Assembly (NCBI GenBank): GCA_002803225.1
Contig: NXFV01000353.1
Coordinates: 1 to 64,000, forward strand
Direction: 5' to 3'
Length of the DNA: 64,000 nucleotides
From: Gamarada debralockiae
Taxonomy: Eukaryota > Ascomycota > Leotiomycetes > Helotiales > Hyphodiscaceae
In this document: positions 23,094 to 37,326 of the stretch, one piece after another
Layout: the number at the start of each line of letters is the position of its first letter
How positions within the stretch are numbered: position 1 is the stretch's first letter
Notes under the pieces: generated by a model
What the model saw: the letters and a program-made list of their open reading frames with translations, nothing else
What the model was told of the DNA's origin: nothing
Database searches by the model: none
Program-made: the position numbers and the translations under genes

Positions 23094-25830
23094 GGCGACT
23101 ACGATTGGTCAACCGTCTGTCATCGCAATAATTATCCGCCGTGTAACTTCTCGTCGTGCCTGCGCCTACGAAGCTGAAAATCGTTCGGAGCGAACCTCTG
23201 TCGGCGGTGTATCTGGTACAACAATATGATCTCGGAGGATTCGGTGGGGGTACGATGGGCGATGAGGGGAAGGTCAGGCTCCTTTGTTAGGTAAGCGGAT
23301 CTAGTGGCTGGGTCACAGAAATTAAGTTCAAGCTAAAAAGTATGAAGCAGGTCTCATACATTTATAAAAACCTTAAGAAGGTCTGATATCTCGAAATTTC
23401 AAATAATTGCTGTAATGTCGGGCCGCAACGCGTGCAAGCATGGCATTGACTCTCCGCTCCCTGTCTCACTACTTAGATGAGTTGAATTGCAGACATTTAT
23501 GAGACACAACAACTTTATCAAATGTCGGAGTCTGGTCTTTGGAGGTGTTGTTACTATGGCTTCGGCATTTGAAGGAGTTGTATTCCAAGTGCTTCAAAGG
23601 AATTGCAGTCACCAAGCCTCTCGGGTCAATGTCCGGCCCCGTGGGGGAAATTCGCTTGGACTTCGCCGTTTATCTGCCACCAACCAGGCAGGGGGTCGAA
23701 TCCTGGTAAGGAATCCTGGCAAAGCATGGAAGCGCTTTGACGAATAACTACTTTTTCGCGAGTATTTCTCCTGACTGATGCCGTGTGACAGGGAACCAAA
23801 GGCCGGTATATGCCGCAACTATTGGCAATAGCCTATGTAGGAATCCTTGTGAAAGAAAGGAACTCTCCTTTCGTCGACGATACTTCATCGTCGTGCCTGA
23901 GTCGACGCCATGCTTGTAGGAATCATCTTGTCTGCGAAGTCTGCAGGAATACGAGAAACGCGTCGTTTTAGGAAGTCTTGTCAGCCAGGTTTCATCTTAT
24001 AGCTCAAGAAGACACGGGCGCAGAATGCCGTTAAAAGTTGAACCTTTCAAAGTGAGTTGTTGTAGGGGTTTCTGAAGGAGGAGTCACATTTGAGCTACTT
24101 AGTTAATTAATTTACGCCGCGTGAGGGAAATCAATCCTTGGCCGGCAAATTATTTTATCACGTGATCAGACTTCGAGCCTTCCCGTCCATTCACTCTCGT
24201 TGTCGCTCTAAAGCGCAATCGTTTGTTCCTATTCCAAAACCGATGGGAAACATACTTTCTATCTTTAGCTACTTGTTTCCGTGGATGTTCTTGTGTAGAG
24301 GTAGAGCAAAAGATTTTGCCACAAGCGAGCTCCTGAAAGAGGGTCTCGCTTACCTTCAGCTGTTCTCTTCTTTACTTATCAAAATAAGAAGACTATCTCC
24401 AAAGAGGAGCGTGGTGTATGGTAACATAACTCACCCTCACTAGACCCACTTGCAAGTATCTAACGTAAAACTTAGAGTAGCCAAGTAGAAGTGGTTCATC
24501 ACCATGACGCCCGAACGTTGGCATGGTCTGGCACACGGAGTGACAACGACGATAATTCGATTCCATCCTCCCCTACTACATAACTTTTCTATTTTCTCCG
24601 GTTTCATTTTGGCTGTCTTTTGCGGTGGGGGGTTTTTTTTTTTTTTTGTGTTGATTGAAATTTTTTCGTCGTCTCGCTTCGACTTTGAAGAACCTGGCTA
24701 CGAGCGAGCCCCTTTTCACTGTAGAGCTCGATTTGTTTTCTCCACCAGCTGGCTTTTCTTACACTCCTCCGGAGAGCTCGAATAATCATTACAAAGATCA
24801 CCTTCAATGAAACCCCTTGCACCTCTATGCACATCTAGATTATCTCGCCCCTTCTTTCCACCGTCCTAACCTCCATGAGTCCTACTACTACCAAGTAGCT
24901 GCTATTCCTCCTTCACGTCGCCTAGCGGTGTATACAAACTGCAAGGGAAGGAATTTCCATCCCGACATTGCCAGCCATCCATTCGCTCGAATCTCCTCGT
25001 GTCCCTTTTCGATCAAGCAAGCGACTCGGCGACCCCGAGCTGTCAATGATCTGATTGTCCCAACTTGTTCATCATCTAGCATCCAATGATGTCACAACAA
25101 CCGACTTCCCGCACCTCCTCACATTAAGCTTATTCTTTTCCAGAAGGATTTACACGAAGAACGAAGGTAACTGCCGGCCATCTCAAAAGCCGATGGCGCA
25201 AAAAGCAATTCTCAACACGAGAGTTCGGCTGAAACTTTCAGCCTCGCGAATACGAAATGCACCTCGCCACCTCGGATTCTAAAACTCCTATCTCAAAATT
25301 CGAGAACAAATAATGTTCGACGACATAATCCTTCTATTCTTATCATAGGGATGTCGTTGGAATAATCGTTGGTGGAGGTGGGGTATACCCACAACGCCTT
25401 CAAAAAGCGTTCGGCCCGACCTCTGCAGCCGGACCGATCGACGTACGAGGCTGAGGCTCTGTGCTACTCGGAGAATTATTCTGTGGATTTAACGAGCGTA
25501 TGTATGAAAGGAGAACAAGATCTCAGCCCGCCTTTGTGAAATTCTTGGGGATGAGATGGGAGATTTGAGCTTCCATTGGCGCATCTAGGTAAACACGTGA
25601 CCTCCCCTGAGCACCCCAGCACCTGCCAGACAGCCAGCACCTTTCTGGGGGAGTGCGGATTGGTCTTAAGACTGACCGAAAGATCTCTGGGTACAATAAT
25701 AAAGGCACAGGTTGAAATACGCTATGAATTAGAAACAAGTCTAAGAGTAACTCATACAACTCTGAGCAACACAGTGTTCAATTTTCGGTTATTGCCAACC
25801 GCCGTACCATACATTTGTCCGTGACCCTTG
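23094..25830. other. 2.7-kb gene-poor stretch
   Basis: No supported gene. A 15-base T tract lies near 24632-24646. A TTCGAATCC-like word near 23697 was examined as a tRNA T-arm, but no cloverleaf forms around it. Confidence 0.55.
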
Positions 25831-27370
<1,540 letters not shown>

Positions 27371-27728
27371 ATTGTAATATCAACCCGAATAAATCAATCC
27401 ACAAACTTTTGAAGATGAAAGTGATGGTTGTTGTGAGCAAGAACGAAAAAGAAGTTTATCTCGACTCGTGTCCACGTTCTCGGCAGCGGAAATCCCCCTC
27501 ATACAGGGGTCACCCACCACTCCATAAGCCGGTAAATAAAGGCGGCATCTCCTCTCTCCACTGAAACTCCCAATCCAGTTCTTCATTTAACAACTCATAC
27601 CCGGGCCACCGAGGCACCTGTCTCGAATATCCGAAATGCATATAATTTCTCATCATTGATTCTCCCATTTTCTCAAATCATCCTAGGCTCTCGTTCTTTC
27701 AGTCTTAGGAGAGTTGTGTCTTGCGACA
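27371..27728. promoter_or_regulatory. Bidirectional promoter of thiolase and FAT1-type gene
   Basis: The 358 bp between the two divergent ATGs is the only possible proximal promoter for both genes. It contains CCGAGG at 27609-27614, the core known for the fungal oleate-response regulators FarA/FarB (reverse complement CCTCGG). A CATATAAT word lies nearby at about 27640. Whether a Far factor binds here is inference from the motif and the function of the two genes. Confidence 0.6.
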
Positions 27729-29804
27729 ATGGACGTGACTTCGACAGCCATGATATCTGCTGCCGCTTTGGCAGCGGGCGCTTACCTCAATGCGAAGTTG
27801 GGAATCTCGACGGATCTCAATGAACTCGCTTTGGCTCGAGAATTTGGGCAGAGAGTTGGGGAGAAATTTCGAAGTCTTGGTGATACGTGTACGTTGTATC
27901 GAATTTTCGAGCTTGCGAATGAGAATAATGAGGCGTTATGGTTTGAGGGGAGGAGTTGGACTTATGGGGAGTTGAAAAATGGCGAGTGTTGACTTAATTT
28001 AATTGAATGAGAATGGTTACTGATCTGATATTTTAGAGGTCAATAAACTTGCTGCGTTCTTGAGCAGCAATGGAGTTTCGAAAGGAGACTTCATTGCGGT
28101 GTTCATGACAAATTCACCAGAAATGGTCATCACTATCCTTACCCTGTCCAAATTGGGTGCTGTATCAGCATTGATAAATACCAATCTTAGAGGTGCCTCT
28201 CATCGCCTCTTCAAAATTAATCAAACTGACACAATATCAGATGATACTCTAAAACACTGTTTGAACATCTCAACTGCTCAAACGATCATCTCCACCCCGG
28301 ACCTGGCTCCATTCGTCAAGGAACCCTTCCGTCACTTCTCCCTCAGTCTCTCAGCATTCTCTCACATCCCACCACCAACCGACTCGTCAATCACTTTTCT
28401 CACACCCACCAACTTACCAGCCCCCTCAGTCGTCCCGCCAACAGCAAAAGGCTCCCCTAAGGACTTAGCATGCCTAGTCTATACCTCCGGAACGACAGGT
28501 AAGCCCCCATCCCTCCCTCCCAGCACCCTTCACTAACAAGAATAGGCAAACCCAAAGCGTGTGCAATTAAAAACCACCACATGATAGTCGTCAGCACGCC
28601 TCAATCTCAGGATGCCCGAGAACCAGCCAAGTACTATCCTTTACGCATGTATTCACCCCTCCCGCTCTTCCACGGGACTGCTCTCTTCGGAGGCCTTAGC
28701 TACACCTTCGGTTCCTCCTCCACCTTCTGCCTGGCACGGAAATTCTCCTCTACACGATTCTGGAAAGACGTCTCCGAGTCCCGCGCTACTCGCATCATCT
28801 ATGTTGGAGAACTGTGCCGATATGTCCTCTCAGCCCCACCTTCCCCTTACGACCGCAATCATCAATGTATTGTAGCAACAGGAAACGGGTTGAGAGGTGA
28901 AATCTGGGAGAAATTCAGAGAACGGTTTGGAGTTCCGGAGATCAGGGAGTTTTATCGGAGTACGGAGGGTATCGCGAAATACGATAATTTCGGCAAAGGA
29001 GCGTGGGCGGCGGGGAAGCTGGGGTTTGCGGGCCCGTTGAGACGGTATATGGAGACTGACACTTTCATCATTCGCACCGATCCCTTGAGTGGGGAGGTGT
29101 ATCGAGATCCTAAGACGGGCTTTTGTGTTAAGGCGAAACTTGGAGAGCCAGGCGAAGCTATTGGACGGGTGAAAGATAGGGCCTTGTTGACGGAGTATCT
29201 GCACAATAGCTCGGCGACTGAAAGTAAGTTATTACGGAATGTGTTCGTGGAAGGCGATCTCTACCACCGGATGGGCGATTTGTTATGCCATAATGAGGAT
29301 GGATGGGTGCAGTTCCATGATCGGTTGGGTGATACCTTTCGCTGGAAGGGAGAGAATGTTAGTGCAGGTGAGGTGAGGGACCACATTGCGAAGCTGCCGG
29401 GTGTGCAGGATGCGGTAGTATATGGAGTCAAACTGGCGAGTTACGATGGGCAAGCTGGAGCTGCTTCAATAACGCTTGACTCTCCGGCTGATGAGGAATT
29501 TATGAGAGGCCTCTTTCAGGGATTGAGGAAGACTGGTCTTCCCCTGTATGCTGTGCCTCGCCTTGTGCGGATTAGTAAAGAGCAAGTTTTTCAGCAGGCT
29601 TCTCCCTAAAGCGAATGCTAATTGAGTTGTAGGATCGAATCGAACGCAACGTTCAAGAAAGCAAAAGGCGACATAGTAAAAAAGAGCTGGAACGAGAATG
29701 CGAAGGGAAACACAGATAAGCTGTATTGGCTCAACGGCAATTGCTATGAGAGACTTGACGGGCCCGCTTGGGCATCCATTGAAAGCGGAAGGGCAAAGCT
29801 CTGA
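27729..29804 (+). CDS. FAT1: Very long-chain acyl-CoA synthetase / fatty acid transporter (FAT1-like)
   Basis: Activates long and very long-chain fatty acids to acyl-CoA with ATP, known in the family at ER, lipid droplets or peroxisomes. Five exons (27729-27981, 28037-28192, 28241-28498, 28546-29581, 29633-29804) give 624 residues. A hydrophobic N-terminal segment (about 8-25) is followed by the AMP-binding motif TSGTTGKPK (about 218-226), FYRSTEG (about 354-360) and the FATP/VLACS signature DRLGDTFRWKGENVS (about 481-495). Two introns need a GC donor: intron 1 (ATG|GCGAGT, 27982-28036) and intron 4 (AGA|GCAAGT, 29582-29632). Nearby GT sites fail to reach the conserved downstream frame, including the C-terminal GNTDKLYWLNG. 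It shares its promoter with the peroxisomal thiolase. Confidence 0.93.
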
Positions 29805-29911
29805 TGGAACAAGAGAGAGACAGAAAACAGTAACTTAGAACTCTGTCGGGATTGTAATTTAGCATGAACACATAGAAGAAATAGATGAAACCATGGACTC
29901 AAACCAGGCCA

Positions 29912-32540
29912 CTACCTAAGTTTAAACTCCTCGCACGACTCCATCAACTCCTCCATCTTTTTCCCACCCAGTGCCTCCCCATCCATCATCCCATAAATAT
30001 ACGCCTCCCCCACAAACTCAAAGTAGCGATCACTACCAACCCTCAACTCCCTCAAAATAACCGGCACACTACACCCAAGCAAAATGCAAATCAGGTCCCG
30101 ACTCTTCGTCAACTCAGGCGCAAGCCCAAACAATCTCTTCCTCATCGACTTTCCCGCCAAATTCTCAAAACTCTTCAGCTCAGACTGGAAGAATTTCCGA
30201 TTCCAAACAACACATTGAAGCCGCTTGAGAAACTGCATCATGATGTCCGGCCCCCCAGATTCTAGCAGGGTCCGGATGATGAGATCGCCGTTCGCGGTAC
30301 AGCGTGCCATGCATTCTTGACATGCTCGAGGGTACCATGGTGGTGGATTCTTGCCGTCGCTTCCGCGGTCTGCTACGAGTGTGCGCCAGAGTTCGTCAGG
30401 CACCTTCGGGATTTCGAGGACTTCGGGGTCTGGGCGTGTCCAGCCTCCCATTTCGAGGCACTCGCGAGGGATGGTGCCCTCTGCGATACGACCGGATAGG
30501 TTGGCGATGGTGCCGAGACGAAAGCCTTTCACGAACATTGTGCCATCGGATCTCATCCTCTTCTCTGGTTGTGGGACAATCCCATTTACCTTATTGGCTG
30601 AATCCGTATCCAATTGTAACTTCTTTGGATGACACTTAGCAGGAGCATCAGTTGCGACAGGTTTTAGAGTTGGCAGTCGGGCGGGCGTGGTCTTCGGAAG
30701 AATTTGATCACTAGGCTGTGGCTCCTTGGAAGTTGGATTATTTTCGATGGGAGAGAACATGAGGGACGATTCCGGGACGATGGTGCTGTTCGAAGTCTCG
30801 CCCAAGGAGGAGAGCCGTGGGCGTGGTATTGGTGGGTTAGATTTGTTTGAGGAAGCTCTGCTTGGAAAATCTCGAAAAAATGGAGATGGAAGATTGGATC
30901 CCGCAGGTGTGCTACCCCTAGAGTTATTCGGGTAATACAGATCCTCTACCTCCCCAAAACGGATGATTGGCGAAGTCCCAGGAGCAGCATTGTAGTTCTT
31001 CCGATCTGGTGCGCCAACGAAGCTGTCTCCATTAACACGGCCACTCAGAACATCCTCTGGCCGTCCGTACGGAGATCGACTAACGACAGGAATCCAGGAC
31101 GGCAAATGTTCCTTTGGGGGGGCCTCTTCTTGCCTGATTTTCTCCAGAACGGAACGCTGTCGCTTCTTAACAGCAGGCGCCCAGTTTCGGCAGATGATAT
31201 CTAAGGAGTCGGATGTATTCACACAATATTCGACAAACTCTTTGCAAACATCCGTCAAGCTTTTCCGATAATCCGCAACAGGAGGACTTAGTCGCTTGCG
31301 TGAGGGTTCGTTGAAAGAGGATGTGCTATGTGTTGCGCTGTCTCTTGCGATTGAAAGGACGGCGTAAATTATGTCGCGAGGTTCTGTGACGTCGAATGTC
31401 AAGAGTGTCGACACAAGATCCTCGAGGCTCGAGAGGCGTTCGATGATTGCGCCATCGTGCGACTTTCGGAAACGGTTGCTAAGTGTTTCGACGAGAACAT
31501 TTGCGCCTGCGTCTGATGTCAATGAGGTTTCTTGCACTTCTCAATCTACTGACCTAGTGCTTGAACGTTCTCAAGCGGATCAAAGTCGGTTCGCTTTTGT
31601 ATGGATTCTTGAACGAGAGCGTGAATGCGATCGAAGTCTTTCATGAACAGCGAGACCGCGACAGCGAAGTCATCCCACGGGACTTCAACTCGGCCACAGT
31701 GTAAAGTTGCATGTTTTGCTAGCGCCAATTCTTGAACGACCCATCTGTAGATCGTCAGCTATTGTCGATGCGATAATCGAGAGCAGCTACATGCCTTCGG
31801 GAGAACCACTGGTTCCTCATCACCAATGCCAAAGACTGCCAGATCTTAGCCTTGGATTTATCCCCAATAGAATGATCGAAGCTTGTGTCCTGAAGCATGT
31901 CCGGAATCGATTCCAATGCAGCCCTACTGTTCGAATCTCCCACGCCAAGCCAGACACATACATTTGAAGCTTGGCTGTATATTTCGGCCATCCTTGCCAC
32001 TTGTGTGCTTCTCTCGGCATCATCCTTCTGATTAATACATAACGCATCAGCCCATAAGACAACTGGGACTGAAGTGTCGCGTAGATGTTGAAGCGCCGCG
32101 TACAGATTCGATCGAACGTAAAACTTAGCCCATAGCTTCTTCAAGGATGGTTTCTGTCCTTCATTCCTCACATTCAACAATTTGATTTCGTGGATAGGGT
32201 CATCGGTACCCCACGTATATGATAGTGCTTCGTAAGAGATCGGTGGAAGGTCTGATGGGTGATCGGATGTCGAAAGAAGCTGGCAATATACAGGCGCATC
32301 TAGCCTTTCGCTTGGATTAACAATCAGCAGTCGAATGTCATTTGGGCTGGCCAAAGGTGAGTATGTATATTCGTTCTGCTTGTTTTCTTTGACAGCTGGA
32401 ATGATGATCTGATCAACTAAGTACGAGAACTTCGTGTAAGAGCGACGCTTTTTCAGCACTGGTGCAGCCTTCTTTCTTTCGCGCGGATTAAATATCGCAT
32501 TACTGCCTCGTCGGCTTCCAATAAGAATTGAAGACGCCAT
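29912..32540 (-). CDS. HET (heterokaryon incompatibility) domain protein, 845 aa
   Basis: HET-domain proteins mediate non-self recognition and cell death in filamentous fungi; the domain is TIR-like. Three exons (32540-31795, 31744-31554, 31512-29912) sum to 2538 nt. The three conserved blocks are present: ISYEALSYTWG (about 101-111), LWADALCINQKDDAER (from about 162) and RRWVVQELALA (about 248-258). After the domain comes a long Pro/Ser-rich linker and a C-terminal region of about 200 residues containing GFRLGTIANLSGRI and FVGEAYIYGMMDGEAL, common at the ends of such proteins. Intron 1 (31794-31745) fits only a GC donor (GAAG|GCATGT). No NACHT, WD or ankyrin repeats are seen. The recognised partner and any true incompatibility role are unknown. 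Confidence 0.9.
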
Positions 32541-33387
32541 GTTGCAAGACCAAAAAGTCTAAAGAAATGCAGAAGTCCGAAAGAATCATTGCGAAAGGCT
32601 GGGACTTAAATGGTATTTTTGGGCGTAAGGCCTCATTCATTAAAAGCGAGAAGCATGCCACACCTCGGGACTGAATGGTCAGTCGAGGCCCAAGAAGCTT
32701 CATTGTCTCCTGTTGCCTCATCGTGGAAGATGGGGCGACTCTCCTCCAATCCTGTGGCATAGAAGGGCAAAACTAGCGAATCGCGCGTCCAAATCTGGAG
32801 GGGCTGGAAGGGCATTTTCAGGAAGAAGCAGGTCCGGTGTGTGACACCTGCCACACCCGGAAGCTTGTCTCGCTATGGGTCGCCGGTCTTTCGTGCAATT
32901 GGGCTATGAAGGTTGTGTAACACATCCAAAAACAAGGGCAAATGTTGAGCGGCTTGAAAGTTAAACCAATCTGAGCGACTTCAGCCGCAACGGCGGGGGG
33001 GTGCGACCCGTCCCATGATTCGCTCGATTTCGCACCATTAGGCGTGTTTGAGATGGAGAAATAGGAATGAATGTCATTGTGCAGATCTGATGGGTTGGTC
33101 TGTGCTAAAAGAAGGTATGAGGAAGACGGAAGAGGAATAAGCAACCGCATTTTGGAGCAATGAGAGAACGACGCATGATCACGTGCCAGCCTCCAGCCTC
33201 AATCTGCAAGTGATGAACTTCGAGTGGGGGAAAGAACACACCATTGATGCACAGGCTTTTGGATAAAGTTATTTCTACGCGACCATTTCAGACAACGCCT
33301 TCGGCGAGCAAGCAAGCAGATCCAACGACCCACCAGCTCCAACAGTCTAGTCTACGCAAGACTATCCCTCCCATGCAGGAAAACCCA
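32541..33387. other. Intergenic, nothing recognised
   Basis: HET gene promoter and CTP synthase 3' flank. Minus-strand ORFs here lack homology and splice support. Confidence 0.55.
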
Positions 33388-35471
33388 TCAAATGCGAACG
33401 CCATTCAGCCCATTCGTCAAGCTACCCATAAGGTCACCATTCGTCATCTGGCTGACCTCTGAAGTGGCCTTCTCCAGACATCCGGAGGCCGCAGCCACGA
33501 ATCCCAGATACGGTCTACTGGGCTGCAAGACCCTAGACAGGTACTCGGGATGGAACTGCACACCAACAAAGAACGGATGATCCCTCAATTCTAGAATCTC
33601 CATTCGCACACCCTTATCATCCTTTCCAATAAACTCTAATCCGCCTTTCGCAAGTCTGTCTATGTATTCTGGGTTGACTTCGTAGCGGTGTCTATGTCTC
33701 TCATGAATCTCCGTCTTCTCACCGTACAACTTCCGCAATCGCGACCACTCGCTTCCGGGCTGGAAGAGGGTAGGTCGGATACCAAGACGCATTGTTCCGC
33801 CCATGGTTGTGGGATCGATCTCAGGCATGAAGATCACGACTGGGTCGAGGCATTGCTCTTGTAGTTCGATTGAGCTCGCTTTGGGCATATCACAGACGTG
33901 ACGAGCGAATTCGATGACGGCTATTTGCATGCCCAAGCATATTCCAAGATACGGGGTCTTGTTCTCACGAGCCCACTTCGCAGCTTGGATCATGCCCTCT
34001 GTTCCTCTGTGGCCGAAACCTCCCGGGACAAGGATACCGTCGGCAGTGCAGACCTCGTGCCAGGCTTTGTGAAATTCAGCGGGGTTGTCGAGCTGAGCTT
34101 GGGCCTCAAGGTTGGAGGCGTCGACCCAGATGAGGTTGAGTTTCTTACCGCAGTGCATAGCACTGTGCTCCAACGACTTGATGACACTGAGGTACGAATC
34201 ATGGAGGTTGGTGTATTTTCCTACCAATACGATGTTGACGGACTCGAAGAGGCGTTCTTGTTGCGTGGTGAGCTTCTTCCACTCTGTCCATGTTCGTTGT
34301 CCCCGGTCCACCAGCGCCTTCGATTTGGGAACGCTGTCGAGGTTGAGAATGTTGCGGATGGTTGTAATGAGGCCCTGAGTCTCGAGTAGCAAGGGAACGT
34401 GGTAGGTGGAGGAAACGTTGTGAACTGCGACGACTTGATCGGACTCTACATGGCAGAACATAGCGATCTTCTCAATGGTACTTTTCTCGAGCGGGACGTC
34501 GCATCTGCAGGCAATCTTTTTCGAGTCAGTTCTGCACTTCCGGTGTCAAAAATTTGTAAAATCTCACCAGGTCAGGAACCAATCCGGCCCGTCCAACGTC
34601 CCGAATAGCCTGCTGGGTAGGCTTCGTCTTCTGCTCTCCCTGAATGACCGGAATGAGCGAGACATGAATCTGCAGAAAGTTTCCCTTTCCAACACGTCTT
34701 TTCAGTTGTCTCATGGCCTCGATGAACGGTGCACTCTCAATGTCACCAACCGTGCCTCCCAACTCGATGATACAGACATCTGGCTGCTCATTTGTATCAT
34801 CTACAGGAATCCGTGCAACCCTCTCAATCCAATCCTGAATTGCGTCCGTGAGATGCGGCACAATTTGGACTGTCTTTCCGAGGTAGTCGCCCCGACGCTC
34901 ACGCTCAATTACGTGTTGGTAGATCTTGCCCGTTGTGATGTTGTTCTCGCGTGTGAGAGTGATGTTGAGGTAGCGCTCGTAGTTTCCGAGATCGAGGTCG
35001 ACTTCTCCGCCGTCGTCAAGGACAAAGACTTCACCATGCCTGGGAGAACCCAATTAGCCCGTCCCAAACTGACTCGTGCGTTTTCAAGGGAGAAACACTT
35101 GCTCTGTGGGAGCCATAGTTCCGGCATCGACATTCATGTACGGATCAATCTTCACCGAAGAGACGTGCAAGCCAGTCAGCCAAACTGTTCCCAATGACGC
35201 GTGAAGACTTGACAGAGGGGAACATATCTTAAGCCCAATAGTCTTGAGTAACAACCCCGTAGAAGAAGCTGTACAACAATCCCCGCGCATCAGTCATGAT
35301 TCCCAAACACTAACCCCACATTCTCGCAGAAATTTTGCAATGGAGGGGCATACCGATAACGCCTTTCCCAATGCCAGAAATGACACCTGCAACGTCGTCA
35401 ATACTCTTCCATTTCCACTCAAAATTGGCCTGGATGCAATACATACCTCCGGATACGAGAACGTACTTCAT
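33388..35471 (-). CDS. URA7: CTP synthase
   Basis: Converts UTP to CTP using ATP and glutamine, the last step of pyrimidine nucleotide synthesis. Exons 35471-35447, 35386-35354, 35268-35228, 35164-35103, 35039-34568 and 34515-33388 give 586 residues, the normal fungal length. The N-terminal synthetase domain shows [31 protein letters not shown] and [13 protein letters not shown]. The glutaminase domain has VPGGFGHRG, the nucleophile in YLGICLGMQ and the HPE triad part in [11 protein letters not shown]. Intron 4 (35102-35040) needs a GC donor (AGA|GCAAGT). Intron 3 (35227-35165, 63 nt) fits AT...AC ends, with GCTGAC 12 nt before the 3' end. It has no stop and a length divisible by three, so retention would add 21 residues inside a highly conserved region. 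Confidence 0.95.
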
Positions 35472-35923
35472 TTTTGCGCCTATTTGCAAGTTATGGTGCC
35501 GAATCTGCCTTTGGGCAGAGGGAAGGAGAGAAGAGAAGAAAAATCTCCAGCGCGAAACGATAGAGCCATTTTTTTGGGCGAAGCGTGTCGAGCTAAACCG
35601 CTTTCGACACCGCGTTTTTGAACCCCGCCAAAGCATCCAGGGAATTGTAAATACATTCGCAATGTAGGCAACTGGGAGATATTTGATCATGAAAATTGCA
35701 TTATATATACTCATAATGGCAATTCTCTATATGGGCGACAAATGTCCACCATGAGCCAGTTCAATATTCATACATACATATGTGTGGTCACTTCCTTGAG
35801 CGCGCACATGGATCCTAAACCCTTTCCCAAAACTCCTTGCTCTCTTGTGCTATTTTCCAGAGGGTTATCAAAATGCCACTCCAACATACAATCATCCGTG
35901 AATAGAAGGAATAATGGCCCAAA
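35472..35923. other. Intergenic, nothing recognised
   Basis: CTP synthase promoter and 3' flank of the velvet gene. Confidence 0.55.
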
Positions 35924-37326
35924 TCATCTCCGCTTGTTTCTCTTTGCCGCTGGAGGTTTCGTCATGTCGTCTTCCTCGTCATCTTCATCATCCTCATCTC
36001 TTGCATTGTTGCTCTTTGCGTTCCCTTTCTTGACCGATATCAAGCAGCCCTGGTGTTTGAGCCGTTTTGTCAGTTCTGTGCTCGCACGCATGCCACCGAA
36101 GTCCTTGGCATTGAACACGTCAAATGGTTCACTCTTGACCGTCGCCCTGATAGGTGCTTTGTGCCCCCTTTCATTCATTTTCGAGAGATCCAGCACAACG
36201 AGGGAGAACTTGAGCGAGTATTTGCCGGGAGTTCGTACTGATAGGTCGGGGAATGTGAAGAAGCAACCTTCAACATTGAATTCGTCTTTGCCCACGAATG
36301 GCGACGAAACAAGCGTGCCCATCAGTCGCCTTTGCTGCCGTTTGTCGGTGGAGCCAGGCATTGCAGAAGCATCTTCGTCTTTGTCTGGATCCCATAGTGT
36401 GCAATGGACAACGAGGTAGGGTTGTCGAAGCCTCGCGCTGATCTCTTCAGGAGTGGCTGTTGGATCTTCGATGAGAAGCTGAAGGATCGGCGGAGGGTCG
36501 ATAACCCGGCGATCTCTCTCACCAAAACCGCAAGCGCGCGCGGCTATAGGTTGTTGTCGAACCGTGATAATATATTTCGGCTGGACTCGCTCGGGTTCGC
36601 TGGGAATGGAGTTAGTCTTCGCTGGAATTCGGGTCAGATTTCTATAGCTTACCTCGAACCGGCACTCAGAAGGTTCGAAATTGGAACAACTGCGTGCTGG
36701 GCATTGCGGGGAGGCGATTGCCGTTGTGTTGACGGTTCAAAGGGCTTGTTTTCCCTCTCCCTCTGGACAAAAGGCGATGTGTCTTGGCAACGCGACCCAC
36801 GCTGGTTGTCTGGCTCATTGGAGCGGGCTTGCTCTGGTGCTGAAGATCTGTTAATTTCAACATAATCTTTCTCAAGCTCGTCCCGCCTCTGACCGATTTT
36901 CTTGGACTGCCGCCGCTGAGCAAGAGGTGGAATGGGCACTCGCTCCGGTCGAGCTTGCAACCTCTTTGCAGGTTCAATTGGAACCAATACCGGTTCAGCT
37001 CGATAATGTGGAACGTGAGCATTCTCTTGCGGCGCATGGTATATGTGCTGAACAGGAGCAGATGGGTTCATCTCACTGAGGTAAAGAGGATGTTTCGTCT
37101 TATGATATTGCGGCTGAAACGAGTGAGGTGGAGGCGGAGGTTGGCATGGCTGCTGCTGTTGCTCCGGTCCTCTATGCTCATGTCTTGATAGTAGGGACGA
37201 CATCGATGGCAATGATGGTTGGTTTGGGTATGACATCCTGCGAGAATTATCCTCTGGCGGATGAGGATGTGCTGGTTGGGAATTTCGGGGTCCAGAGAAC
37301 CGCTTAGATGGGTCTTCTAAAGACAT
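35924..37326 (-). CDS. velC: Velvet-domain regulator, VelC-like
   Basis: Velvet proteins form dimers that bind DNA and link development with secondary metabolism. Two exons, 37326-36653 and 36599-35924, give 449 residues. The first 220 residues are Pro/Gln/His-rich and likely disordered. The velvet domain starts near 233 with YIITVRQQPIAARACGFGE, then DRRVIDPPPILQLLIED, PYLVVHCTLW, RRLMGTLVSSPFVGKDE and GCFFTFPDLSVRTPGKYSL. A Lys-rich end (KPPAAKRNKRR) after an Asp/Glu run resembles a nuclear localisation signal. The acceptor used is the second AG (TTCCCAG|CGAA), with CTAAC before it; the first would introduce a stop. Subtype VelC is preferred over VosA/VelB from the RACGFGE...DRRVIDPPP and GTLVSSPFVGKDE pattern, but a phylogeny would settle it. 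Confidence 0.88.

Noticed and set aside
23620..23730. TTCGAATCC-like word suggesting a tRNA T-arm
   Set aside because: No matching acceptor, D or anticodon stems could be built around it.
24629..24648. Poly-T tract as an element end or terminator
   Set aside because: Isolated homopolymer without flanking repeats or a nearby gene end.
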